Assembly (NCBI RefSeq): GCF_018607995.1
Contig: NZ_JABBAL010000023.1
Coordinates: 124,001 to 188,000 of the forward strand
Direction: 5' to 3'
Origin: Planktotalea sp.
GTDB lineage: Bacteria > Pseudomonadota > Alphaproteobacteria > Rhodobacterales > Rhodobacteraceae
DNA length: 64,000 nt
Both the position numbers and the translations under genes were made by a program. The notes beneath the pieces are model-generated. The model was not told the DNA's origin. It was given only the letters and a program-made list of their open reading frames with translations, and made no database searches. Positions 54,464 through 63,221 of the stretch are shown one piece after another (the first letter of the stretch is position 1; the number at the start of each line of letters is the position of its first letter).

Positions 54464-55773
54464 GCCGCTACGCGCTCCAAGGCGGGGTATTTCCAACCCA
54501 AGGTGATGCCGCGCGCGATAAAGGAAATGAGCAGCGCGAGCCATAGCCCGTGATTGCCGACCAGCGGCATCAGTACCAAAAGGGCCACGATGTAGATCAC
54601 AGCAGAGAGCGCCATCATATTACGCATGTCGCCACTGCGCGTGGCCCCGATGAAAATACCATCGAGCATCCATGCAGCGCAGCCCACCAAGGGTGCGGCG
54701 ATCATATAGGGTAGATAGATGCGTGCCTCCGCGCGCACATTCGGCGCTGTGGTCATCAGATCAATGATTGCAGGACCAAAGAGCACGAAACCGGCGGCCG
54801 TGCATATGACAGTGATCATGCCCCAAAAGCTTGTCATCAGCGCGGCGCGGCGCACACCTGCAACACTGCGCGCCCCCATGGATTGGCCGACCAACGTTTC
54901 CGCCGCTATAGCAAAACCGTCCATCGAATAGGCGGTGATTTCCAGAAACTGCAACAACACGTGGTTCGCCGCCAAAGTGACATCGCCGAAACGAGCACCA
55001 AGGAACACAAAGCTTAGGAAGATGCCTTGCAACACCACAGAACGCAGGAGGATATCGCGGTTCACGCGGGCGAATTGGATCATTTGCACACGATCAAAAA
55101 CTCGTGGCCAGTCCCTCCACGCAGGGGTCTTTAGCGCATCACGACAGAGCCAAAGACCGAGAAAAAGCCCGCTCCACTCTGCGATCAATGTGGCAATGGC
55201 GACGCCTTCGACGCCCCAGCCAAGGCCGAGCACGAACCACAGATCCAGCGCAATGTTCAACCCGTTCATCCAAAGCTGCACGATCAAAACAGATCGCGTG
55301 CGCTCGAGGCCAATCATCCAGCCCGTCAGGCCATAAATACCGATTGCGGCAGGCGCGCCGTAAATGCGGATGCCCATGTAGGTTTGCGCGAGGGTCTCTA
55401 CCTCTGCGCTGGCGGGGGCGGTTTGGAGCGCTAACCAAATGAACGGCATTTGCAGCGCCACGATCACAAAGCCTGCGGCCAGCGCGATAATCATCGCACG
55501 CGACAAAAGCGCCGAGACTTCGCCTTTGCGCCCTGCCCCTTCGGCCTGTGCCGTGAGGCCTGCGATGCCCATACGCAGAAATCCGAAGATCCAATAGATT
55601 GCGGTCAGTGCAATCGCACCAATGCCAACGGCCCCAATGGGTGCGGCCTCGCCCATTTGCCCGACAACGCCCGTGTCCACCGCGCCCAAAATGGGAACCG
55701 TCGCGTTTGAGAGCACGACAGGCAAGGCAACCGCTAGAACACGGCGATGCGTTAAGGAGAGTGGATCGCTCAC
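54460..55773 (-). CDS. MATE-family efflux transporter (DinF-like)
   Basis: 437 aa, about twelve transmembrane helices. VLAVALPVVLSNATVPILGAVDTGVVGQMG is the characteristic MATE N-terminus; AEGAGRKGEVSALLSRA and the symmetric second half (ITAYSMDGFAIAAETLVGQSMGA) follow the DinF branch. Sodium- or proton-coupled export of organic compounds; substrate unknown. Starts with GTG in a GTGA overlap with the upstream thioesterase gene. Confidence 0.92.
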   Translation of the reverse strand: MSDPLSLTHRRVLAVALPVVLSNATVPILGAVDTGVVGQMGEAAPIGAVGIGAIALTAIYWIFGFLRMGIAGLTAQAEGAGRKGEVSALLSRAMIIALAAGFVIVALQMPFIWLALQTAPASAEVETLAQTYMGIRIYGAPAAIGIYGLTGWMIGLERTRSVLIVQLWMNGLNIALDLWFVLGLGWGVEGVAIATLIAEWSGLFLGLWLCRDALKTPAWRDWPRVFDRVQMIQFARVNRDILLRSVVLQGIFLSFVFLGARFGDVTLAANHVLLQFLEITAYSMDGFAIAAETLVGQSMGARSVAGVRRAALMTSFWGMITVICTAAGFVLFGPAIIDLMTTAPNVRAEARIYLPYMIAAPLVGCAAWMLDGIFIGATRSGDMRNMMALSAVIYIVALLVLMPLVGNHGLWLALLISFIARGITLGWKYPALERVAA

Positions 55774-56282
55774 CTGCCTTCGCGGCGCGGCATCAAGAAA
55801 TGTGCAGCCCCGTGTGCAAAAGGACGGTCATGGTTATCCTGCCACGCTTCGACCTGAACAGACGCGTAGCGGCGACCAGACCGCGTAACCCGTGCGCGCG
55901 CATAGGCATCGCGCGGCAGGCCAGAGCGCATGTAGTCCACCGTGAAATCAATCGTTTTAGGCAAACGCGGCAAGGTGCCCGCCTGCAAATCCTCGAGACT
56001 GATCGCACCACTTTCAATGTCTTCCCACAAGAGCGACCAGCTCAGTTCGATAATCGCGCTGACCTCTAGGAAGGCGGCTGTGACACCGCCGTGGATTGCA
56101 GGCAAAAAGGGATTGCCGATAAGTTTTTGATCAAACGGCAAAAGCGCAGTCAGCTCATCGCCGCGCCGATCAAAACTGATCCCGAGGAATTGGATATAAG
56201 GCACACCGCCAACCAACGCGCGCAGTGCGGCGTCACGGCGTTGTTTTACATACTGCATCGGTTCTGGGGGTTTACGTGCCAC
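55770..56282 (-). CDS. Hot-dog fold thioesterase-like protein (PaaI family)
   Basis: 170 aa using GTG 56282, one base after the stop of the upstream thioesterase gene; ATG 56258 is an alternative start. Hot-dog features: GVPYIQFLGISFDRRGDELTALLPF, PAIHGGVTAAFLEVSAIIEL and KTIDFTVDYMRSGLPRDAYARA, then VQVEAWQDN. The HGGV turn matches PaaI-type acyl-CoA thioesterases. The paired neighbour has the same fold, suggesting duplication and divergence or a heterodimer. Cytoplasmic. Confidence 0.85.
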   Translation of the reverse strand: MARKPPEPMQYVKQRRDAALRALVGGVPYIQFLGISFDRRGDELTALLPFDQKLIGNPFLPAIHGGVTAAFLEVSAIIELSWSLLWEDIESGAISLEDLQAGTLPRLPKTIDFTVDYMRSGLPRDAYARARVTRSGRRYASVQVEAWQDNHDRPFAHGAAHFLMPRREGR

Positions 56283-56283
56283 T

Positions 56284-56706
56284 CTAGCGTCCCTCCACGG
56301 TGAAGGTGCCAGTTGCCATCGCAACCGGATTGTCACTGTCATCATCGAGCGCGACCGCACGCACAAAGGCGACAGAGCGCGTGATGTGATGGCATTCGGC
56401 TTGCGCACGTATGCTTTGATTAGGTGTCGCAGGGCGCATGTAATCAATGCGCAGATCAATGGTTGCCGTTGCGGCAGGGCTTTCAGGATGGCTCATCACC
56501 GCAGCGCCACAACAGGTGTCCATCAACGCAGACACTGCGCCACCATGAATAACGCCTGTCTTCGGGTCGCCCACAAGCTGCGGATCATAGGGCATGCAAA
56601 TCTCAGCCTTGCCGTCGCCGATCTGCGTCAATTCCATCCCCAAAGCCGTAGCATGGGGAATCGCCTGAATGAATTGTTTAGCAATCTGCGCTTTGCGCTC
56701 TGACAT
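56284..56706 (-). CDS. PaaI-type thioesterase
   Basis: 140 aa from ATG 56706; the track start is 26 residues longer but lacks family sequence. PaaI hallmarks: GKAEICMPYDPQLVGDPKTGVIHGGAVSALMDTCCG with the active-site turn HGGA and Asp, then TATIDLRIDYMRPATPNQ. Hydrolyses acyl- or aryl-CoA thioesters. Together with the next gene and the MATE gene it forms a leftward operon, divergent from the first MerR gene. Confidence 0.9.
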   Translation of the reverse strand: MSERKAQIAKQFIQAIPHATALGMELTQIGDGKAEICMPYDPQLVGDPKTGVIHGGAVSALMDTCCGAAVMSHPESPAATATIDLRIDYMRPATPNQSIRAQAECHHITRSVAFVRAVALDDDSDNPVAMATGTFTVEGR

Positions 56707-56822
56707 GGTTCGGCTCCTTGATTGCCTACCCCCTTTATGAGCGCCATTTTTGCACAGGGGCAAGGGCAGCGGTTGCCCTTCCACACAGCCGCATCTAATC
56801 TACCGCCTAGGAGAGCGACGAT

Positions 56823-57191
56823 ATGGCTGAGATAAGGTTAACCTTTAAAGAGATGTGCGCTCGCTTTGATGTGACGCCACGTACTTTACGCTATTACGAG
56901 TATATCGAGCTTTTGCAGCCAGAACGCGATGGTCGTTCTCGATTCTATAGCACCCGCGAATGTGCGCGCATGACGCTGATCATGCGGGGTCGCAAGTTTG
57001 GCATAAAATTGGAAGAAATTCGCCAGTGGCTGAAAATCTATGAAAATGAAGGCACTAAAGTGCAGATGAGCGCCTTTGTAGAGATGGCGGATCATCAATT
57101 GGTGGAACTTGAAGAGCAGGCCGAGCAACTAAGCGACGCGATTAAAGAACTACGCACTCTGCGAGAAGAGACCGTCGAAAAGATCGCTTAA
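56823..57191 (+). CDS. MerR-family transcriptional regulator
   Basis: 122 aa. MerR DNA-binding domain FKEMCARFDVTPRTLRYYEYIELLQPERDGRSRFYS, then RMTLIMRGRKFGIKLEEIRQWL and a C-terminal coiled coil (EMADHQLVELEEQAEQLSDAIKELRTL). No metal-binding cysteine cluster at the C-terminus, so it fits the acyl-CoA catabolism regulators (LiuR/IbuR-like) rather than metal sensors. AGGAG lies upstream. A small inverted repeat AAGGGCA-GCGGT-TGCCCTT at 56762-56780 lies in its promoter region. Confidence 0.88.
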   Translation: MAEIRLTFKEMCARFDVTPRTLRYYEYIELLQPERDGRSRFYSTRECARMTLIMRGRKFGIKLEEIRQWLKIYENEGTKVQMSAFVEMADHQLVELEEQAEQLSDAIKELRTLREETVEKIA

Positions 57192-57293
57192 GCGCCCAAC
57201 TTCACACCTTTACGGCCAATTGAGCTTGCTTTGTGGCGCGATTTGCCAAGTCTTCCCCGTATTTTTGCAGTTGCAGCATTACCTAGGTGTAAG

Positions 57294-57337
57294 TTACGTA
57301 AACTTATATTTGACGTAACGTACTACCTACGTAAACC
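57294..57337. promoter_or_regulatory. Cluster of ACGTAA motifs, candidate MerR (LiuR-like) operator
   Basis: TTACGTAA (57294-57301), TTGACGTAACG (57310-57320) and CTACGTAAACC (57328-57338) occur within 45 bp, about 70 bp before the second MerR gene. Acyl-CoA-linked MerR regulators of proteobacteria are known to bind ACGT-containing palindromes of this type, so autoregulation and control of the following operon are likely. Confidence 0.6.
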
Positions 57338-57408
57338 TGAGGTTTCGATGTAACGAACATCCAAGACATCAGGTGTACTCAAACTGAGACTAAGATGAGT
57401 GAGACATT

Positions 57409-57816
57409 ATGCAACCGTCTGAATCACAAATGACGATCCGAGAAATGTGTGACGCGTTTGACGTGACGCCACGCACATTGCGATTTTACGAAGCGAAAGA
57501 GCTACTCTTTCCAGAACGTGACGGGCAGAAACGCTTGTTCACCAAGCGCGACCGCGCCCGGCTTAAGCTGATTCTGCGTGGCAAGCGTTTTGGCTTCAGC
57601 TTGGAAGAGATCCGCCAGCTGCTCGACCTCTATCATGTCGGCGATCAACAACAGACACAAATGAACCGCACGCTCGAGATCGCTCATGATCGTTTGTCCG
57701 ATCTTGAGGCACAACGCGACGAACTCGAAAGCGCAATTGATGACCTGCGCGAGCAGATCAAGTGGGGCGAGAAGATCGTCGGCTCCATGAACCAAACACG
57801 TAAAGCGGCCGAATAA
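57409..57816 (+). CDS. MerR-family regulator of the downstream acyl-CoA operon
   Basis: 135 aa. DNA-binding IREMCDAFDVTPRTLRFYEAKELLFPERDGQKRLF, then LKLILRGKRFGFSLEEIRQLLDLYH and a long coiled coil (RLSDLEAQRDELESAIDDLREQI). Similar to the first MerR gene over its whole length, so the pair probably arose by duplication. The ACGTAA cluster upstream and the acyl-CoA dehydrogenase gene 62 bp downstream suggest it is a LiuR/IbuR-type sensor of acyl-CoA intermediates. Confidence 0.9.
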   Translation: MQPSESQMTIREMCDAFDVTPRTLRFYEAKELLFPERDGQKRLFTKRDRARLKLILRGKRFGFSLEEIRQLLDLYHVGDQQQTQMNRTLEIAHDRLSDLEAQRDELESAIDDLREQIKWGEKIVGSMNQTRKAAE

Positions 57817-57878
57817 TTCGGCCGCCTACACCCGACCAACTACTGAACCATCGACTTTGACCGAATAGGGAGTGGCCC

Positions 57879-59660
57879 ATGCCCCGTTATACAGCCCCAA
57901 CAAAAGATCTTCAGTTCATCATTCATGATGTATTGAAAGCCACAGAGACCAGCATTCCGGGTTATGACGAGCTGGAGGCCGATTTCACAGGTGCCGTTCT
58001 TGAAGAAGCGGGCAAGATTTGCACGGACTTGCTGCAACCCTTGAATGCGGTGGGCGACAAAGAGGGCTGCACGTTAGAAAACGGCGTCGTGCGCACGCCG
58101 ACAGGTTTTAAAGCAGCGTTCGATCAAGTAAAAGAAGGTGGCTGGACCGGTCTGGACATGCCAGAGCAATACGGCGGCCAAAACATGCCAGCCTTGATGG
58201 GCACGGCTGTGGGCGAATTGTTCTCCGCGTCCAACCAAGCGTTCACGATGTATCAGGGCCTTACCCACGGCGCGGCCTCCGCCATTCTCGCGCACGGCAC
58301 GGACGAACAGAAAGACAAATACTTGCCCAACATGGTGTCGTGCGAATGGACTGGCACTATGAACCTTACGGAGCCACATTGCGGCACCGACCTTGGTTTG
58401 ATGCGCACGAAAGCCGCGCCACAAGACGATGGGTCTTACAAGATTTCCGGCCAGAAGATTTTCATCTCATCCGGTGAGCATGACATGGCCGAAAACATCA
58501 TCCACTTGGTTCTCGCCAAGATCGAAGGCGGACCAGAGGGTATCAAAGGCGTGTCGCTCTTCATCGTGCCAAAGTTCAACGTGAAAGATGATGGCTCTTT
58601 GGGTGCGCGCAACGGTGTTGCTGTTGGCTCTATCGAAGAAAAAATGGGCATTCACGGCAATTCCACATGCGTGATGAACTATGACGAAGCGACGGGTTAC
58701 CTTTTGGGCGATGAGCACAAAGGCATGCGCGCCATGTTCACCATGATGAACGAAGCGCGTCTTGGCGTGGGCATGCAGGGTCTTGCGCAAGCAGACGCCG
58801 CGTACCAAAACGCGGTAGATTATGCGACAGACCGTTTGCAAGGACGCGCTGTGACTGGGACCCAAAACCCGGGCGGCCCCGCCGATCCACTGATCGTGCA
58901 TCCCGATATTCGCCGGTCTTTAATGGATCAGAAAAGCTTTACCGAAGGTGCGCGTGCATTCCTGTTGTGGGGCGCGACGATGATCGACGATGCGCATCGC
59001 TCTGGCAACAAAGACGCGGACGGTTTGGTATCGTTGCTGACCCCTGTGATCAAAGGTTTCCTAACCGATCAAGGTTACGACATGACCGTAAAGGCCCAGC
59101 AGGTCTACGGCGGTCACGGCTACATTGAAGAGTGGGGCATGTCGCAATATACGCGCGACGCACGCATTGCGATGATCTATGAGGGTGCGAACGGGGTTCA
59201 GGCTTTGGACCTTGTTGGTCGTAAGCTAGCGCAAGACGGCGGCAAACACGTGATGGCATTTTTTGATCTAGTGAAAACGTTCTGCAGAGAGAACGCAGGC
59301 GAAGATGACACCTATGACGCAGAGTTCATTGAACCTTTGAAAGCGGCCTCCAAGGACCTTCAGGCGGCTGGTATGTATTTCATGCAAAACGGTATGAAGA
59401 ACCCGAACCACGCTTTGGCGGGGTCCAACGATTTCATGCATATGTTTGGCCAAGTGTGTTTGGGTCTGATGTGGGCGCGTATGGGCAAAGCCTCCCGCGC
59501 GGCGTTAGCAAACGGTGCTTCGGACGCGGCGTTCCACGAGACGAAGCTCACAACGGGTCGTTATTATATGGCACGTCAATTGCCAGCCACTGCCCTTCAT
59601 TTGACACGCATCCAAAGTGGTGCGGACACGGTTATGGCTCTGGACGCCACTCAATTCTAA
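57879..59660 (+). CDS. Long acyl-CoA dehydrogenase, DmdC-like (methylmercaptopropionyl-CoA dehydrogenase type)
   Basis: 593 aa FAD enzyme. N-terminal ACAD extension ([19 protein letters not shown]), FAD/substrate motifs [16 protein letters not shown] and [15 protein letters not shown], the catalytic Glu in [18 protein letters not shown] near residue 435, and a C-terminal extension of over 100 residues ending [17 protein letters not shown]. This length and the [11 protein letters not shown] form are those of DmdC in DMSP demethylation and of related AcdA proteins; roseobacters carry several paralogues, so the true substrate could be a fatty acyl-CoA. First enzyme of the operon. Confidence 0.88.
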   Translation: MPRYTAPTKDLQFIIHDVLKATETSIPGYDELEADFTGAVLEEAGKICTDLLQPLNAVGDKEGCTLENGVVRTPTGFKAAFDQVKEGGWTGLDMPEQYGGQNMPALMGTAVGELFSASNQAFTMYQGLTHGAASAILAHGTDEQKDKYLPNMVSCEWTGTMNLTEPHCGTDLGLMRTKAAPQDDGSYKISGQKIFISSGEHDMAENIIHLVLAKIEGGPEGIKGVSLFIVPKFNVKDDGSLGARNGVAVGSIEEKMGIHGNSTCVMNYDEATGYLLGDEHKGMRAMFTMMNEARLGVGMQGLAQADAAYQNAVDYATDRLQGRAVTGTQNPGGPADPLIVHPDIRRSLMDQKSFTEGARAFLLWGATMIDDAHRSGNKDADGLVSLLTPVIKGFLTDQGYDMTVKAQQVYGGHGYIEEWGMSQYTRDARIAMIYEGANGVQALDLVGRKLAQDGGKHVMAFFDLVKTFCRENAGEDDTYDAEFIEPLKAASKDLQAAGMYFMQNGMKNPNHALAGSNDFMHMFGQVCLGLMWARMGKASRAALANGASDAAFHETKLTTGRYYMARQLPATALHLTRIQSGADTVMALDATQF

Positions 59661-59705
59661 ACAGCCCTGCGTGGGAAACCACACAGGTTCACCAAAGGAC
59701 GCACT

Positions 59706-59918
59706 TTGCCGAAACGGTTTCGCCTTACTCGACATTTCCCAGTCTCGATGACCGAAGATGGTTATCGCCGTCTGAAACGATTTGTGAGCGACGCGGCGCA
59801 GGATGAAGGTGAAGCGCTGTCTTTTCTGTTTGAGAACTTTGAAAGCGTCACGCACGACGAAAGCCTGCCGCATCGATTGCGGATTTTTAACGCTGAGTTA
59901 GACGCGCGCAAACGATAA
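59706..59918 (+). CDS. Small conserved-looking protein between two acyl-CoA dehydrogenases (TTG start)
   Basis: 70 aa, start TTG 59706 with AAGGA about six bases upstream; an ATG at 59748 would remove 14 residues. Sequence is basic at the N-terminus ([15 protein letters not shown]) and acidic in the middle ([20 protein letters not shown]). Fits tightly between its neighbours (45 bp and 13 bp), so it belongs to the operon. I have an impression of having seen it beside ACAD genes in roseobacters but cannot verify. No domain known. Confidence 0.65.
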   Translation: MPKRFRLTRHFPVSMTEDGYRRLKRFVSDAAQDEGEALSFLFENFESVTHDESLPHRLRIFNAELDARKR

Positions 59919-59931
59919 ACGGGAGAATATC

Positions 59932-61071
59932 ATGAGCACATGGATGACAAACGAGCACAAAATGCTCGCAGAGATGACCGAGAGCTTCATCACGACCGAG
60001 TGGATGCCCAAGTACGAAAAATGGCGCAAACAAGGTCAGATGGATATCGAAACCTGGCGAGAAGCGGGCGAACTTGGCCTTTTGTGTCCATCCATCCCTG
60101 AGGAATACGGCGGCGTCGGTGGTGATTTCGGCCACGAGGCGGTGATCTTGATGGAAGGCTCGCGCGCCAATTTAGCAAGCTGGGGGCACGGCATTCATTC
60201 GGGCATTGTCGCGCACTACATTTTGGCCTGCGGTACAGAAGATCAAAAAAAACGTCTGCTTCCGAAGATGATTTCCGGCGAACTCGTCGGCGCGCTGGCG
60301 ATGACGGAACCCTCTGGCGGCTCTGACGTGCAGGCGATCAAGACACGCGCTATCAAGGAGGGCAATTCCTACAAATTGAATGGTCAAAAGACCTTCATCA
60401 CCAACGGCCAACACGCGAACTTGATCCTTGTGGCCGCGAAGACCAATCCGGCCGAGGGCTCCAAGGGCACATCACTGGTAATCCTTGAGACAGAGGGCGC
60501 GGAAGGGTTCACACGTGGCCGAAACCTTGACAAGGTCGGTGCCCATGCGGCGGATACGTCAGAACTTTTCTTTGACAATGTTGATATCCCTGCTGAGAAC
60601 ATTTTGGGCGGCGAAGAAAACCTAGGCTTTTATCAAATGATGCAGCAACTTCCGCAGGAGCGCCTGATCATCGGCTGTGGCGCGGTGGGTGCCATGGAAG
60701 GTGCGGTCGCGCGCACGATTGAATATTGCAAAGAGCGCCAAGCCTTTGGCGGACCGATCATGCAATTCCAGAACACGCGATTCAAACTGGCCGAATGCCA
60801 GACCAAAACAACCGTTGCGCGCGCATTCTTGGATGAGTGCATTTCCGAGCATCTCAAGGGCGAACTAACCGTCGAGAAAGCGGCAATGGCAAAGTACTGG
60901 CTCACAGACACGCAAGGCGAAGTGCTTGACGAATGCTTGCAACTGCACGGTGGGTACGGCTTCATGCAAGAATATGCGGTCGCGGAGATGTGGACGGATG
61001 CGCGGGTCCAGCGGATCTATGGCGGCACAAATGAAATCATGAAAGAGCTTATAAGTCGCTCATTCAAATAA
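59932..61071 (+). CDS. Acyl-CoA dehydrogenase
   Basis: 379 aa, standard ACAD length. [17 protein letters not shown] and [16 protein letters not shown] bind FAD/substrate, [17 protein letters not shown] and [13 protein letters not shown] follow, and the catalytic Glu lies in [16 protein letters not shown] near the C-terminus, placing it in the short/branched or medium-chain group. Oxidises acyl-CoA to enoyl-CoA, passing electrons to ETF. Second ACAD of the operon. Cytoplasmic. Confidence 0.93.
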   Translation: MSTWMTNEHKMLAEMTESFITTEWMPKYEKWRKQGQMDIETWREAGELGLLCPSIPEEYGGVGGDFGHEAVILMEGSRANLASWGHGIHSGIVAHYILACGTEDQKKRLLPKMISGELVGALAMTEPSGGSDVQAIKTRAIKEGNSYKLNGQKTFITNGQHANLILVAAKTNPAEGSKGTSLVILETEGAEGFTRGRNLDKVGAHAADTSELFFDNVDIPAENILGGEENLGFYQMMQQLPQERLIIGCGAVGAMEGAVARTIEYCKERQAFGGPIMQFQNTRFKLAECQTKTTVARAFLDECISEHLKGELTVEKAAMAKYWLTDTQGEVLDECLQLHGGYGFMQEYAVAEMWTDARVQRIYGGTNEIMKELISRSFK

Positions 61072-61077
61072 TCGCAA

Positions 61078-61130
61078 CGCAGGATGAAAGCTGCCCTCCG
61101 GGGGAAGTTTATTTTGAAAGATGAAACTAT
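61078..61130 (-). repeat. Dispersed intergenic repeat, inverted copy
   Basis: Minus strand: TTTCATCTTTCAAAATAAAC followed by TTCCCCCGGAGGGCAGC. It begins a few bases after the acyl-CoA dehydrogenase stop and faces the direct copy at 61274, so the two form inverted ends around about 145 bp. Confidence 0.65.
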
Positions 61131-61273
61131 GATACATCACCCGCCTCGCAGTCTCGCTAGGCGGCACCTGCGCAGGGCGATGGGTTTCACCTTTCACAAG
61201 GCTCAACTCTTCAGTCTGCCCTGCGCTACATTGACTAACGCGTTAACCTTAATCGCCAGTAAACAGCCCGCTT
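61131..61273. other. Short intergenic segment between the inverted repeats
   Basis: No gene (the track ORF at 61084 spans both repeats and has no recognisable features). TTGACT around 61229 with AT-rich sequence after it may be a promoter for the GST gene. Confidence 0.4.
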
Positions 61274-61338
61274 CATCTTTCGAAATAAACTTCACGGGGG
61301 TCTGGGGATGTGAAACCCCCGGCTCGCCCTCACAAAAA
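61274..61338 (+). repeat. Dispersed intergenic repeat, direct copy before GST gene
   Basis: TCATCTTTCGAAATAAACTT followed by CACGGGGGTCTGGGG and a GGGG...CCCCC hairpin. Clear match to the copies after fabI and phoH. Confidence 0.7.
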
Positions 61339-61349
61339 GGACCAACCCT

Positions 61350-61994
61350 ATGACATTGAAACTCTATTGCTTCGGCGAAAGTGGCAACGCTTACAAGGCC
61401 GCGCTTACTTTGGAATTGTCAGGCCTCCCTTGGGAGGCGGTTTATGTAGATTTCTTCGGGGGTGAAGCACGTTCCGACGCCTTCAAATCCAACGTCAATG
61501 CGATGGGTGAGGTGCCTGCATTGATCGATACGGATCACGACTACACGATCACCCAATCGGGCGCGATCCAAGACTACATTGTCCACCTAAGCCAAAAGCT
61601 GACGGGCGACAGCCCTGAAACGCGACGAGAAGTGTTGCGTTGGGTCTTGTGGGACAATCACAAGCTCAGTTCCGTCGCAGGACCTACGCGGTTCTTGATG
61701 AACTTCCTATCAGAGGACAAGCGCCCCAAAGAGGTTATCGCCTTCAATCAAGGCCGCCTGAAAGCTGCATACGCCGTTCTAAACGATCACCTTGCAGATA
61801 AAGACTGGATCGTTGGCCCATCCATCACAGTCGCCGACATCTCTTGTTGCGGTTACCTATTTTATCCAGAGCCGTTCGGTTTCACCCGCGCGGACTGGCC
61901 TCATATCGATGCTTGGCTCACACGGATTGAGCAGACGCCAGGTTGGAAACATCCCTATGATTTGATGCCCGGCAGCCCAGCTGATCGCGCTTAA
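61350..61994 (+). CDS. Glutathione S-transferase family protein
   Basis: 214 aa. N-terminal thioredoxin-fold domain (residues 1-78: MTLKLYCFGESGNAYKAALTLELSG, FKSNVNAMGEVPALIDTD, TITQSGAIQDYI) with the cis-Pro and Gln-Ser glutathione contacts, and the helical C-terminal domain with GPSITVADISCCGYLFYP. Probable catalytic Ser in the ESGN turn. Roles beside beta-oxidation genes are unclear: detoxification or handling of a thiol substrate. AAAAGGA precedes the ATG. Confidence 0.88.
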   Translation: MTLKLYCFGESGNAYKAALTLELSGLPWEAVYVDFFGGEARSDAFKSNVNAMGEVPALIDTDHDYTITQSGAIQDYIVHLSQKLTGDSPETRREVLRWVLWDNHKLSSVAGPTRFLMNFLSEDKRPKEVIAFNQGRLKAAYAVLNDHLADKDWIVGPSITVADISCCGYLFYPEPFGFTRADWPHIDAWLTRIEQTPGWKHPYDLMPGSPADRA

Positions 61995-62007
61995 GGAGAG
62001 CAATATT

Positions 62008-63219
62008 ATGACCGAAGCTTACATCTATGACACGCTGCGCACACCGCGTGGTAAAGGGCGCAAAGACGGATCACTCCATGAAATGACAAGCCTACGTCTG
62101 TCTGCGCAAACGCTGAATGCTGTTAAAAAACGCAACAACCTTGAGGGTCACGCTGTTGAGGACGTGATATGGGGCAACGTCACGCAAGTGATGGAGCAAG
62201 GAGGCTGTCTTGCACGCTCTGCTGTGCTCGCCTCTGATCTGGATGAACGTATCCCGGGCCTTGCGATCAATCGCTTTTGCGCGTCTGGCATGGAAGCGGT
62301 GAACCTGGCCGCGAACCAAGTCAAAGGTGGCGCGGGTGATGCCTATATCGCAGGCGGCGTTGAAATGATGGGTCGCGTTGCGATGGGCTCTGACGGTGCC
62401 GCGATTGCCGTTGATCCAAGTATTGCGATGGATCAGTATTTCGTCCCGCAGGGTATCTCTGCGGATATTATCGCAACGGAATACGGCTTCAGCCGTGACG
62501 AGGCTGACGCATTGGCTGTTGAATCCCAACGCCGTGCAAAAGTGGCTTGGGACGAAGGCCGTTTCGCCAAATCCGTGATCGGCATCAACGATCAGAACGG
62601 TATCCCGATCCTAGATCATGACGAATACATGCGTCCTCAAACGGATATGCAAAGCCTTGGTTCGCTGAACCCTGCGTTCCAAGCCATGGGTGAAGTCATG
62701 CCCGGTTTCGACAAAATCGCGCTGATGAAATACCCTCATCTTGAACGGATCAACCACATTCACCATGCAGGTAATTCTTCTGGTATCGTGGATGGCGCAG
62801 CTGCCGTTTTGATTGGCAACAAAGAGTTTGGTGAAAAACATGGTCTGAAGCCTCGGGCAAAGATCCGCGCGACAGCGAAGATCGGCACAGATCCGACCAT
62901 TATGCTGACTGGCCCTGTTCCAGTGACGGAAAAGATCCTTGCCGACAACGGCATGTCGATTTCAGACATTGATTTGTTCGAAGTGAACGAAGCCTTCGCA
63001 TCCGTCGTCATGCGCTTCATGCAGGCGTTCAACGTGGATCACGACAAGGTCAACGTGAACGGCGGTTCCATCGCGATGGGTCACCCGCTGGGTGCGACGG
63101 GTGCCATAATCATCGGCACGCTTTTGGACGAGCTAGAGCGCACAGGCAAAGGTGTTGGCCTGGCCACGCTTTGCATCGCATCCGGCATGGGCGCTGCAAC
63201 GATTATTGAGCGTGTTTAA
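62008..63219 (+). CDS. Acetyl-CoA C-acyltransferase (thiolase)
   Basis: 403 aa. Thiolase catalytic residues: Cys near 91 in INRFCASGMEAVNLA, His in NGGSIAMGHPLGATGA near residue 360 and the second Cys in LATLCIASGMGAAT; EVNEAFASVVMRFM is also conserved. Cleaves 3-ketoacyl-CoA to acetyl-CoA and a shortened acyl-CoA, the last beta-oxidation step. Its partner fadB/fadJ starts 714 bp downstream, with a 196-aa hypothetical gene between. Confidence 0.95.
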   Translation: MTEAYIYDTLRTPRGKGRKDGSLHEMTSLRLSAQTLNAVKKRNNLEGHAVEDVIWGNVTQVMEQGGCLARSAVLASDLDERIPGLAINRFCASGMEAVNLAANQVKGGAGDAYIAGGVEMMGRVAMGSDGAAIAVDPSIAMDQYFVPQGISADIIATEYGFSRDEADALAVESQRRAKVAWDEGRFAKSVIGINDQNGIPILDHDEYMRPQTDMQSLGSLNPAFQAMGEVMPGFDKIALMKYPHLERINHIHHAGNSSGIVDGAAAVLIGNKEFGEKHGLKPRAKIRATAKIGTDPTIMLTGPVPVTEKILADNGMSISDIDLFEVNEAFASVVMRFMQAFNVDHDKVNVNGGSIAMGHPLGATGAIIIGTLLDELERTGKGVGLATLCIASGMGAATIIERV

Positions 63220-63221
63220 AG

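Noticed and set aside
57294-57301. TTACGTAA cluster as a replication origin or DnaA box set
   Set aside because: The motif does not match the DnaA box TTATNCACA and lies directly before a MerR gene, so an operator is the better reading.
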